This document shows positions 43,019 through 51,260 of a DNA stretch of 64,000 nt, in pieces; position 1 is the stretch's first letter; each line of letters begins with the position of its first letter. Below the pieces are notes generated by a model. That model saw only the letters and a list, made by a program, of their open reading frames with translations. It was not told the DNA's origin and did no database searches. Source of the stretch: Bacteroidaceae bacterium. Lineage in GTDB: Bacteria > Bacteroidota > Bacteroidia > Bacteroidales > Bacteroidaceae. The stretch covers positions 1 through 64,000 of the forward strand of contig JAKSIO010000009.1 of NCBI GenBank assembly GCA_024398785.1, given 5' to 3'. The translations under genes and the position numbers were made by a program.

Positions 43019-44194
43019 TTACATTTCAAATTCGTGGGTACCGCCATCCTGGTAGTCCAGAACTACTGCATCAAAAGCAGATCCGTTTCCGCGGCTGGGC
43101 ACTGCAACTGTATCCATATCAATAATTATTGTAAGCACACCGCCCTTATAGCGTTCGCGCAACTGGTCGGTGACATCGAACACAAATGTTGAGTCAATTC
43201 CGTTGTTGAACTGCATCTGCAGATCAATGTAGTGGCGTGAATGGTCCGATGCACGTACCAGGTTCTTTACAAGTGGGGATTTTGTGTCAACCATGTTGGG
43301 ATTGAGGTTGCACATGCCAAAGCACAACAGACGTCCGCCTACAATGTCAACACTCTCCCCTTCCATATCACAAGCGTTTTTAAGTCTTACGTCGTAGCCT
43401 ACTGATATGTCGTCACTGCTGCTGATACCTGTATTGAGGCATACCGAGCGTGCAAGTCCGGACAATCTGGCTGATCCGTCAACACCGGCAATCTTTCCGT
43501 TGTTGTGTTTCAGAATAAGCTGTGTAAGATAAATGTATGTATATGGACGGAGCATGATGTCGGTCTTGCGATACCATACCGGGGTTGATTCACCTTCAAG
43601 GATTTTTCTTTCAAAACCTTTATATTCCGGGGTGATTTCTATATTGGTCATGTATCCGGAAAAGAGTTCTTCCGGTTGGTAAACTATGCGCCCTGCGCTT
43701 CTTGTTGTAAGTACAACCTGATTGGTGTAGCCGGTTACGGCATCGGGATTGGTGTTTTCGTCAATTATAAGTCCCTGCACAGGTGCCGTGTTTTCATTCC
43801 ATATGAGTATGTCCCAGAAACCAAAGTCATAGGTTGCACGGAAATGTTTGCCGGACCATCCGTTGTCTTTATAGACTGTTGTATGGCTATCCCATGTGTT
43901 GTGTTTGTGATAGCGGCGTATATTGAAAGACTCAGGTTTGGTGTAGCCTATGGGACCGAATAAATTAAGGTCTGTATTGTCCCAACCGTAGTACCATTCT
44001 TTGCGCCAGTCATATGTTTCATCTCCGTCTATTTCAAACTGATAATCCCAATAGGTGTCAATGTCAAGATCCATGGTTGGTGTCATTTCAATCTCCGATG
44101 CCCTGAACAGGTGCAGTTCAGGACCGCGGGTGCATGCTACTGCAACGGTCAGGCATATAAGCGACAGGGATAATATGTTCAGGCATTTTTTCAT
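43019..44194 (-). CDS. DUF5119 lipoprotein, fimbrial anchor/accessory
   Basis: The 391-aa lipoprotein (AVACTRGPELHLF, Cys21) matches the DUF5119 proteins found between DUF3575 and fimbrillin genes in Bacteroidales, related in role to the Mfa2/FimB anchors. Conserved features include YDWRKEWYYGWD, a middle strand-rich part (YTNQVVLTTRSAGRIVYQPE) and the later segment PYTYIYLTQLILKHNNG. It probably anchors or caps the fimbrial shaft in the outer membrane. Its start overlaps the DUF3575 stop by 4 bp, so translation is coupled. Confidence 0.88.
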   Translation of the reverse strand: MKKCLNILSLSLICLTVAVACTRGPELHLFRASEIEMTPTMDLDIDTYWDYQFEIDGDETYDWRKEWYYGWDNTDLNLFGPIGYTKPESFNIRRYHKHNTWDSHTTVYKDNGWSGKHFRATYDFGFWDILIWNENTAPVQGLIIDENTNPDAVTGYTNQVVLTTRSAGRIVYQPEELFSGYMTNIEITPEYKGFERKILEGESTPVWYRKTDIMLRPYTYIYLTQLILKHNNGKIAGVDGSARLSGLARSVCLNTGISSSDDISVGYDVRLKNACDMEGESVDIVGGRLLCFGMCNLNPNMVDTKSPLVKNLVRASDHSRHYIDLQMQFNNGIDSTFVFDVTDQLRERYKGGVLTIIIDMDTVAVPSRGNGSAFDAVVLDYQDGGTHEFEM

Positions 44195-45450
44195 TTGCCG
44201 GAATCTTTTTTATCAGATTTACGGAAAATCATGTCAGTTGACAGAGATATTGCAATCCTTGTAGGACCAATCCATAGCCAGCGATACATGCGCTCACGGA
44301 AAAGTTCGGCATCTCCTGTCCACTTGTAGTAATACAGATTGTCATGTTCTCTGGGTTCTACAGGGCTTTCATACTGATATTTGTCATATCTGCACCAGAC
44401 AGCTCCGAACTGCGCGGCAAATTCCAGACGCCAGTGCTGACTCTTGCCAACAGGAAGTACGTAACCTATTCCCAGTCCTGCTCCCAGTCCTTCGCCAATC
44501 CAGCCACGGTTGGCATCGAAACATATTGAACCAAGTCCGGCATGAACATAAGCATTGACAAAAGTTCCTTTGAATGCGGCGTAGTTCATGTTGTCATTGT
44601 GCTTGCGGATATAATAACGCGTGTCGAACTGGTAGTTGCGTATCTGGAAATATTTGTGGGCATCGTAATCGGACCACCATGGGAATTCAAGGCTGAGACC
44701 ATAGGTGAAATGTCCGCGGCGCGGGTAAAACTCAATCTGCACATTCGGTATGGGGCACCACTTGTCGTAGCCTGGAATATAGGCACCGTAGTAGAGCAGG
44801 TTTGTCTTTACAGACATCAGCTCACGGCGGCGTACAACTGTGTCGTTGCATACGGTATCTTGAGTGACTTGCTGCGGAACGGCAAGCACGGGTACGGCAC
44901 TGCGGTAAAAGACCTTGACTGATCCTTGTCTCAGATACTTAAGGTATGTATCGTTAATGTAATGATATGAGTCCTGATAGTGTGTCCTAAGCGTCCATGT
45001 TTTATTGAGATTGGATCTGTGTTCAGATTCCAGAATTTTCAATACTGCAGCACTGTCGGCAAGAAGCGTATCCGCTTTCAGGGTATCAAGCAGTTCCTCC
45101 CACATGAAAACATGTGTAGTAGTACGTACTGTGGTAGAATCTAATTGAGGATAGTTGTTGATAAGATAGTCTCTGAACGTAAGCACTCGCTTTGACGCAA
45201 GTTCAATATTGTACTGCTCTTTTCCTTCAGGCGATGCCGTTCCGGTAATAACAATACTGTCAACATCTGCAGACATACTGGTTGCCAATGTGTCTATTCT
45301 GGAAAGAGATAGCTCATTGGACATGTAATCAGTGAAGAGTGAATCCTCATCTACAGGATAATCTATTGTTCCTTCCCACACGTGCGCACTTGACACACTG
45401 CAGTTAAATGCAAAAGCCAGTGCAGATAATATTGCAACACCACTTTTCAT
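44191..45450 (-). CDS. DUF3575 outer-membrane protein with OmpA-like N-terminal domain
   Basis: The 419-aa protein has a signal peptide (to VSSAHV). An N-terminal region resembles an OmpA-type domain with IVITGTASPEGKEQYNIELASKRV. A C-terminal beta-barrel-like DUF3575 domain follows, with KTNLLYYGAYIPG, PNVQIEFYPRRGHFTYGLSLEF and WIGPTRIAISLS. DUF3575 genes lead fimbrial loci in this group, and the protein is probably an outer-membrane platform. It is the first gene of the operon, with a promoter and dyad upstream. Confidence 0.88.
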   Translation of the reverse strand: MKSGVAILSALAFAFNCSVSSAHVWEGTIDYPVDEDSLFTDYMSNELSLSRIDTLATSMSADVDSIVITGTASPEGKEQYNIELASKRVLTFRDYLINNYPQLDSTTVRTTTHVFMWEELLDTLKADTLLADSAAVLKILESEHRSNLNKTWTLRTHYQDSYHYINDTYLKYLRQGSVKVFYRSAVPVLAVPQQVTQDTVCNDTVVRRRELMSVKTNLLYYGAYIPGYDKWCPIPNVQIEFYPRRGHFTYGLSLEFPWWSDYDAHKYFQIRNYQFDTRYYIRKHNDNMNYAAFKGTFVNAYVHAGLGSICFDANRGWIGEGLGAGLGIGYVLPVGKSQHWRLEFAAQFGAVWCRYDKYQYESPVEPREHDNLYYYKWTGDAELFRERMYRWLWIGPTRIAISLSTDMIFRKSDKKDSGK

Positions 45451-45496
45451 ATGTTTTTTGCTCGTTGCTGCTTATGCTCTATATAGTATAAAAAAA

Positions 45497-45550
45497 CAAA
45501 TTTAACAAAAAATCATATGTGATGCATATTTATGACAAAAAATCACATAT
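45497..45550 (-). promoter_or_regulatory. Promoter region of the fimbrial operon with dyad
   Basis: TAAATTTG (45497-45504, minus strand) is a -7 element about 47 nt before the first start codon. Upstream of it lies the 9-bp inverted repeat ATATGTGAT (45515-45523) / ATCACATAT (45542-45550), plus a repeated GATTTTTTGT word. This is a candidate site for a fimbrial regulator. I looked for flanking inverted repeats that would suggest an invertible promoter and saw none. Confidence 0.5.
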
Positions 45551-45575
45551 TTCTGGACTGATAGGGTGTTTACGG

Positions 45576-46490
45576 CTATTTTCTGCCCATGCCGGAGCGT
45601 GTACCTTTGATAATTTCGTAGCTGTTGATAAGATTCTGCCAGATAATGTATGCGGCTGGTGCTACGGTGCACAACGGGTCAAGGAACTGCATGGTAAGCC
45701 AAAGACCGATGCCTGTGTTTTTCTGTGCCATCATCTGACGGCCTGCTACTCTGTCGCCATATCGGGTTCCGAACCATGCGCCTAGAGGGAAAAGAACAAG
45801 TGCAATGATCAGCGCTCCTGCAATCATAAAAATTTCCTGCATACGGTCTTCTGCCGGATTCATAGCCATACTGTGTATTGTGCTGCCTATAAGAATCATC
45901 ATACAACTGCCCCACAGATAGAATGAAACCATTGAATGGTTACGTGTCCATTCACTTACTTTTGGAGTGTATTTTCCTGATAACCAGGATAGAATAAGCG
46001 GAATGATGAGAATGGACAGACTGCTTTTGGCAACATGCCACATTGTTGCAATATAAGACACTTCCACGTTATGGTTGAGCAATGACATAAGTGGCGGGAT
46101 TACTACAGCCACAGCAATGTTGCTTATGAAAACGTAACTGGTCATAAGTGCAACATCTGCTCCCAATAATGCTCCAACTACAGGCGATGCCGTAGCCACC
46201 GGACTCATTACACACATCATAAGCCCCTGCGCCACTATTTCGCTGTATGGACGTACCAGAAAATAGATGCCGGGACCTAGTATAAGCTGGAAGAGAATCA
46301 GCATGAAATGCATTTTTGAGACCTTGAGCTGGCTCAGAGTTATCTTTGAACAAGTAAAAAACATCATACAGAACAATATGTATGGTGTCAGAAACTTGAG
46401 CTGGTACAAGTAATTGTGAAGGAATATGCCGCAAAATATTGAGAACGGCAACGTCCAACTGCGTAAAGTTCTTTCAGATATTTTTTTCAT
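45576..46490 (-). CDS. BASS-type (bile acid:sodium symporter-like) transporter
   Basis: The 304-aa membrane protein has eight to ten hydrophobic segments, with the BASS-family pattern MCVMSPVATASPVVGALLGA and KNTGIGLWLTMQFL (the TGIGL segment typical of the second repeat). It likely imports an organic acid with sodium; substrate unknown. I used the ATG at 46490 (MKKISERTLRSW); an ATG at 46496 is equally possible, and a longer frame runs into the tRNA and is not real. The gene starts just after the tRNA terminator, so it may depend on read-through. Confidence 0.75.
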   Translation of the reverse strand: MKKISERTLRSWTLPFSIFCGIFLHNYLYQLKFLTPYILFCMMFFTCSKITLSQLKVSKMHFMLILFQLILGPGIYFLVRPYSEIVAQGLMMCVMSPVATASPVVGALLGADVALMTSYVFISNIAVAVVIPPLMSLLNHNVEVSYIATMWHVAKSSLSILIIPLILSWLSGKYTPKVSEWTRNHSMVSFYLWGSCMMILIGSTIHSMAMNPAEDRMQEIFMIAGALIIALVLFPLGAWFGTRYGDRVAGRQMMAQKNTGIGLWLTMQFLDPLCTVAPAAYIIWQNLINSYEIIKGTRSGMGRK

Positions 46491-46503
46491 TATCATAAAA
46501 AAA

Positions 46504-46523
46504 AGAAGCTGTGTCCAGCTTCT
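46504..46523 (-). terminator. Intrinsic terminator after tRNA-Lys
   Basis: AGAAGCTG (46504-46511) pairs with CAGCTTCT (46516-46523) and is followed on the minus strand by a run of at least seven T. It lies between the tRNA and the transporter gene. Confidence 0.8.
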
Positions 46524-46530
46524 CTTTTTG

Positions 46531-46603
46531 TACGCGATCAGGGATTCGAACCCTGGACCCATTGATTAAGAGTCAATTGCTCTACCAACTGAGCTAATCG
46601 CGC
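46531..46603 (-). tRNA. tRNA-Lys (anticodon CTT)
   Basis: The 73-nt gene folds as a complete cloverleaf. The acceptor GCGCGAT pairs with ATCGCGT (one G-U pair), the D stem is GCTC/GAGC, the anticodon loop is CTCTTAA with anticodon CTT, and the T arm is CAGGG-TTCGAAT-CCCTG. CCA is not encoded. It reads AAG codons. Confidence 0.95.
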
Positions 46604-46606
46604 ATT

Positions 46607-46669
46607 GCTCTTTTTGTTTTTGCGGTGCAAAGGTACAACCAATCTGCATTACATCCAAACAAAAAGAGC
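46607..46669 (-). promoter_or_regulatory. tRNA-Lys promoter inside a 13-bp inverted repeat
   Basis: TACCTTTG on the minus strand (46628-46635) is a -7 element for the tRNA. It lies in the 37-nt loop between perfect 13-bp arms (46607-46619 and 46657-46669). The hairpin also sits between the isomerase stop and the tRNA and could end the isomerase transcript. Confidence 0.55.
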
Positions 46670-46688
46670 TTTTTTTTACATTATTTTA

Positions 46689-48167
46689 TCAGATTGCGAA
46701 CGGATTCTCGCCCGGATACAGCTGACCTGCTGGCAGAGGTGTGTTAATATCTTCAACACCAAGCAGATGAAGAGCCTCGAACAGAATCTTGCCTACATTC
46801 TTGAATGCGTATGCACCATGGTGTGGGAAACGCTTGCCAATAAGCACGTGACGATAGAAGCGTGCAAATCCAGGAATAGCAGCAATACCGATGCCACCGA
46901 ATGAGCATGGATCAATGTCAAGGAAGTGACCTTCTGCAATGTAGCTTACGAGTTTAGCATCGCTGTTTGACTGCAAGCGGAACATTGTTGTCTGGCTAGG
47001 TTTGATCTGGCCTTCAAGAGTACCCTTAGTAATATCCGGACTCATAAGACGTGCCTGGATAAGCTGATACTTGATCTTGCAGTCTTTCATGCACTGTGAG
47101 CATGTGTTACCGCAGTGGAAGCCCATGTAAAGGTCTTTTGCTGTAGCGCCCTTAAGGTCTGCATTCTTTGGCAGAACATCATCAGGAACAGAGTTGTTGA
47201 TATCAAGAAGAGTTGCAGGAAGTTCAGATGCGCATTCAGCCATGAATTCTGATACTGCACCATAGAGGTCAACCTCGCAAGCAACAGGAATACCGCGACC
47301 TGTAAGTCTTGAGTTTACATAACATGGCTCAAAGTGGAATACAGGCTGCCATGCTGGCCAGCACTTGTTTGCGAATACTGCATAGTTGCAAGCACCCTTG
47401 TTGTTTTCATACCAATCCAGAAGTGCAAGTTCCAACTGAGCCATCTTGTTGATAATCTCAGGATATGTGTTGCGTTTCGGGCCAAGTTCTTTCTCCATAT
47501 CTGCTGCAATAGCCTTGATCTTTGAAGATTTTCTGGCCATCTTCTCATACTGTACTTTGAGGTCAAGTTCAGAGTTCTCCTGAACTTCAACACCAAGGTC
47601 ATAAAGTGGCTGGATAGGAGCGTTGCAAGCCAGGAAGTCGAATGGACGTGGGCCAAAACCGATAACCTTGAGGTTACGCATGCCTATTACAACACGTGCA
47701 ATATCACGGAAGTCTGCCAACTCCTTAATAGCCTCAACAGGAGTTACGTTAGGATACTCAGGAATATAAACTCTGAGACGACGCAGACCTACACTGTAGC
47801 TGAAATTCAGAACACCGCAAAGAGCGTCACCACGGTCTGATGCCAGATTTGCCTTGCCCTCCTCTTTTGCTGCAAGAACCATTGCCGGTCCCTGGAACTT
47901 CTGGATGAACATTGTTGTAGGACCTTCTGGACCAAAGTTACCAAGGAACATGCATACTGCGTTGATGCCGTTCTTCTTTGCCCAGTCAAGAGCCTTCATT
48001 GTGTCCTTTTCGTTCTCGATTGTAACAGGACAATCATAAACTTCAGGAAGACCTGCTTTCTTAACTTCAGCCATAAGAGCTGCTACACGAGCCTGTGTAA
48101 GTGAAATAGGGAAACAATCGCGGCTTACACCAACAATTCCCAATTTAACAATAGGTTGGTTAATCAT
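46689..48167 (-). CDS. L-fucose/L-arabinose isomerase-like enzyme
   Basis: The 492-aa protein resembles the fucose/arabinose isomerase fold family: LGIVGVSRDCFPISL, AVCMFLGNFGPEGP, GPRPFDFLACNAPI, the conserved acidic region IPVACEVDLYGAVSEF and a C-terminal domain with FHCGNTCSQC. Family members convert aldoses to ketoses with a divalent metal. The exact sugar is not clear and several members have no known substrate. It follows the GH43 gene by 30 bp on the same strand, so the two probably form one operon for a pentose- or deoxyhexose-containing glycan. Confidence 0.8.
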   Translation of the reverse strand: MINQPIVKLGIVGVSRDCFPISLTQARVAALMAEVKKAGLPEVYDCPVTIENEKDTMKALDWAKKNGINAVCMFLGNFGPEGPTTMFIQKFQGPAMVLAAKEEGKANLASDRGDALCGVLNFSYSVGLRRLRVYIPEYPNVTPVEAIKELADFRDIARVVIGMRNLKVIGFGPRPFDFLACNAPIQPLYDLGVEVQENSELDLKVQYEKMARKSSKIKAIAADMEKELGPKRNTYPEIINKMAQLELALLDWYENNKGACNYAVFANKCWPAWQPVFHFEPCYVNSRLTGRGIPVACEVDLYGAVSEFMAECASELPATLLDINNSVPDDVLPKNADLKGATAKDLYMGFHCGNTCSQCMKDCKIKYQLIQARLMSPDITKGTLEGQIKPSQTTMFRLQSNSDAKLVSYIAEGHFLDIDPCSFGGIGIAAIPGFARFYRHVLIGKRFPHHGAYAFKNVGKILFEALHLLGVEDINTPLPAGQLYPGENPFAI

Positions 48168-48197
48168 TTGTTTGTTTTTTTTGGTTAATAAATAAAA

Positions 48198-49844
48198 TTA
48201 TTTAGAATAAACTTTCTTTGCTGATGAACATCCACTGCCCTGTTTTACCATGAAACGGATGGTTTGCAAGGTGCAGATTGAAGTGTCTTTTGTTTTTGAA
48301 CTGAATAACAGATACAGGGCATGTTTACCTTTCACATTGGCTAAATTATCCAATTTTGTAGAATAATATGTCATTTCTGTATTGTCTTTTGCCTTGATAT
48401 TGATGATACCTATAATTTTACCGCCACGCTCTATGTGCGGTGAATCAAGCATAATTGTAACTGATCCGTCAATGCCTTGCGGAATCATACCAAGTTCCAG
48501 CATGTTTGTGCCATTGGCCAGCAGACTCATGTTGTAATATTTATATCCTATTACAGAGCCGCTTGTATTGTTGACCATAGGATTGTTTTCCAGATCTTTG
48601 CTGTAAGGATCCTGACCTGGTTTTACTCCTATGCGGTTAGGCTCAACGTATGAACCGGTGTAGTACATATTTGGGTATTCCTGTGTAGCAGGACGCGGAC
48701 CGGTATAGTAACATGCAATACCTGCAGAATATGTCTTGTAGGGGTTAAGACCTTCTGTCTCAAATCCTTCGCTAGTATATTCAGCCTCACTTATTTCCAC
48801 TTTACCGTTGGGACCTTCTGTCACATTGACTGTGATTGGCGATACCATTGCCTGACGGCTGAATTCGTCGCCACCGGTCTGTCGGTGGTAGAATACGTAC
48901 CACTGACCATTGATTTCTACAATGCTGCCATGTGTATTACCGGTAAATGTGGCTGTAGGAATAGCATTGCCTTTCAGGTCAGTATCCCGGCCGCGGCAGT
49001 CAATAATGGTACCTCCGTATGTGAACGGTCCTAAAGGATTATTGCTGTATGCGTATGCCAGAGTATAATTGGTAGTTGGCAATCCAAACTCCCCTTCTTC
49101 TGTCCAACGGCTGTATATGAATACGTATTTGTCTTTGATTTTACGCATTGAACTTGCTTCAAAGAAACGGAATATGCCGTCCTGTTTGTAGTTGGAAACC
49201 ATGTCTGTTACAATTTTGGATCCTTTTTTGGGACTTGCCATATTTACAGGGTCAAGTTCTGCACCGAAACTTTGTTCAAATCCCCAATATCCGTAAACGC
49301 GGCCGTCATCGTCAACAAATACTGCAGGGTCAAAACCAAGTATTCCGTCTGTAGTGCGCGGATTTTTCTTTGACCAGTTGAAAACGGTAAAAGGTCCGTC
49401 GGGGCGATTGGAGCGTGCTATCTGGCTCTGGCGTCCGCCCTCCTGGTTATTGGGATACAGGTAATATGCCATCTGGCCATTCTCCATACGGCATGCAACA
49501 TCGGGAGCATACAGAATGTCTCCCCTGCCGTCGGGTCTGAGAAGCTTGCCGTCTGCATCCTTGTCAGATATGAATATTATGCCGTCATAGCGCCAGTTGT
49601 CAAGGTTGTCCAACGGTGCTGACCACACTACCTGCTCGCGTCCGCAGTACTCCTTAATTAAGGAGTCGTGTGAACCGTATATGTACACTCTGTACTGACC
49701 CGGATTGTCAGGATCTTCAAAAATGTACGGTTCCCCGTCGGGAATGTATTCCCACAGAGGTAGAAACGGATTTGCAGACATACCTTTAAGTGTTATTGCC
49801 GTAAGAGCAACCAAACTTAGTACTTTTTTCCCAATATTATTCAT
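48198..49844 (-). CDS. Secreted GH43 glycosidase with C-terminal carbohydrate-binding module
   Basis: The 548-aa protein begins with a signal peptide (VLSLVALTAITLKGMSA). The five-bladed GH43 propeller contains GEPYIFEDPDNPGQY, RGDILYAPDVAC, GILGFDPAVFVDDDG and RFFEASSMRKI, providing the expected Asp and Glu residues. A C-terminal beta-sandwich (GYKYYNMSLLANG, GGKIIGIINIKA) resembles CBM6. GH43 enzymes remove arabinose or xylose from arabinoxylan or arabinan. It has its own promoter and precedes the isomerase-like gene. Confidence 0.9.
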   Translation of the reverse strand: MNNIGKKVLSLVALTAITLKGMSANPFLPLWEYIPDGEPYIFEDPDNPGQYRVYIYGSHDSLIKEYCGREQVVWSAPLDNLDNWRYDGIIFISDKDADGKLLRPDGRGDILYAPDVACRMENGQMAYYLYPNNQEGGRQSQIARSNRPDGPFTVFNWSKKNPRTTDGILGFDPAVFVDDDGRVYGYWGFEQSFGAELDPVNMASPKKGSKIVTDMVSNYKQDGIFRFFEASSMRKIKDKYVFIYSRWTEEGEFGLPTTNYTLAYAYSNNPLGPFTYGGTIIDCRGRDTDLKGNAIPTATFTGNTHGSIVEINGQWYVFYHRQTGGDEFSRQAMVSPITVNVTEGPNGKVEISEAEYTSEGFETEGLNPYKTYSAGIACYYTGPRPATQEYPNMYYTGSYVEPNRIGVKPGQDPYSKDLENNPMVNNTSGSVIGYKYYNMSLLANGTNMLELGMIPQGIDGSVTIMLDSPHIERGGKIIGIINIKAKDNTEMTYYSTKLDNLANVKGKHALYLLFSSKTKDTSICTLQTIRFMVKQGSGCSSAKKVYSK

Positions 49845-49864
49845 TGTGGATATTGATTTTGTGC

Positions 49865-49872
49865 CAAAGATA
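49865..49872 (-). promoter_or_regulatory. -7 element of the GH43-isomerase unit
   Basis: TATCTTTG on the minus strand, 20 nt before the GH43 start, matches TAnnTTTG. It lies between the rmuC stop and the GH43 start codon. Confidence 0.55.
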
Positions 49873-49877
49873 CAAAA

Positions 49878-51260
49878 TTACGCCAAATTTACATCAATAT
49901 CTGTATCGGTTATATCGGGTAATGCTTTTTTTGATGTCACACCAAGCTTTACAACCTGGTTGGCGCTTACCAGAATGCTCTGTCCGGAGTCTTTGAGTTT
50001 TTTGTCGGCTGCGGAAAAGGCATCCTGCGCCTCGTCCAGTTTTTTGCCCAGCGTAGCCATTGATTTTGTAAAATCTGCAACCCTGGTTATCATATTCTGG
50101 GCCGATTCAATTATTTTCTGCTGGTTCTTTACCTGTTCAACATTTCTCCATGCAAGAAGAATTGTCCTCAAGAACGGCATCAGAGTTTCCGATGTGGTGA
50201 TAAGCACTTTCTGTTCGTATGCCCATTTCCAGAGTTTGGGTTCGTCAAGATATGCCAGCTGTATTGCCGGATAATTGGGAACGAACATTATCACATAGTC
50301 AACCATCTTGCGGCCCGGCCTGAGATACTCACTGTAATTTTTTGCCGACAGACGTTTTACCTGTTCCCTGATTGAGTCGAGATTGCGTTTGCGGGCATCG
50401 TCTTTCTGTTCCTGTGTTGTGGCTTCCTGGTAATCTATGAATGCGGCCAAAGACACTTTGGAATCTACAACAACATCCTGATTGTCAACAAAATGCAGCA
50501 GATAGTCAGGTCTCATGCGTTTTTCTGTCTCCTGATTCCGGATAACAAAGCCCAGTTCATCCCTAAGCGTTTCTTCCTTGTCGTAATCCCTACCCTCTAC
50601 AAGTCCTTCAGCATCGAGCATATTCTGCAGAATGGTTTCTCCCCAGCAACCCTGCATCTTTTTCTGTCCGCGCATGGCATCTGCCAGGTGATCGGCTTTG
50701 TCTCCTATGCTCTTGGTCTGCTGCTCAAGCTGGCGCACGGCGTTTTCAAATTTTTCTTTAAGCTGTGCCGAATCCTCGCTGTTCCTGGTCTTGTTTTCTT
50801 CAAAAGCGGTTTTCATATCTTTCAGGTCCTTGCCAAGAGTTCCTGTTATTGTCTGGAAGGTCTCAGCAGCCTTTTTGTCAAGTTCTTCCTGCCGCTGACG
50901 GAGTATCTCTTCTGTTTTTGCAATCATCTCTGCCTTAAGCGCGGCGGTCTGTCTCTGGTATGCCTGGTCCTGTTTTTCAAGTGCCAGTGCGTGACTCTCT
51001 TTTATTTCTTTCAGACTTTTCTCGTAATTGTTACGCAACTCAGTGTTTGCATCGAGCGCAGCCTGCAGCCTGGCCTGGAATACCTGTTTTTCTGTTTCAA
51101 GAGATTTTTCAGCGGCAAACAGCTCTTTTTTTGCCTGCTCCAGTTCAACGGACTTGTTTTGGGCAAACCGCTGCCATTTTCTTACTTGGATTATGTAACC
51201 CGTCCCTAACGTGATTATGTTGGAGACTATTATTGCCAATATTGGTATAAGGTAATTCAT
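49878..51260 (-). CDS. rmuC: DNA recombination protein RmuC homologue
   Basis: The 460-aa protein has an N-terminal membrane segment (NYLIPILAIIVSNIITLGTG), a long coiled coil (about residues 25-190) and the RmuC nuclease-like domain with KKMQGCWGETILQNMLDAEGL, MRPDYLLHF, DVVVDSKVSL and YVIMFVPNYPAIQLA. RmuC proteins limit recombination at inverted repeats; PD-(D/E)XK-type catalysis is proposed. The start at 51260 (MNYLIPIL) overlaps the upstream permease stop by 4 bp; longer frames upstream are shadows of that permease. Confidence 0.9.
   Translation of the reverse strand: MNYLIPILAIIVSNIITLGTGYIIQVRKWQRFAQNKSVELEQAKKELFAAEKSLETEKQVFQARLQAALDANTELRNNYEKSLKEIKESHALALEKQDQAYQRQTAALKAEMIAKTEEILRQRQEELDKKAAETFQTITGTLGKDLKDMKTAFEENKTRNSEDSAQLKEKFENAVRQLEQQTKSIGDKADHLADAMRGQKKMQGCWGETILQNMLDAEGLVEGRDYDKEETLRDELGFVIRNQETEKRMRPDYLLHFVDNQDVVVDSKVSLAAFIDYQEATTQEQKDDARKRNLDSIREQVKRLSAKNYSEYLRPGRKMVDYVIMFVPNYPAIQLAYLDEPKLWKWAYEQKVLITTSETLMPFLRTILLAWRNVEQVKNQQKIIESAQNMITRVADFTKSMATLGKKLDEAQDAFSAADKKLKDSGQSILVSANQVVKLGVTSKKALPDITDTDIDVNLA

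Noticed and set aside
45450..45575. Invertible fimbrial promoter
   Set aside because: There is a 9-bp dyad upstream of the promoter, but no longer inverted repeats flanking it and no recombinase gene nearby.
46491..46562. Extended N-terminus of the BASS-type transporter
   Set aside because: The extension would be translated from the tRNA-Lys gene and the terminator. The ATG at 46490 or 46496 is the real start.
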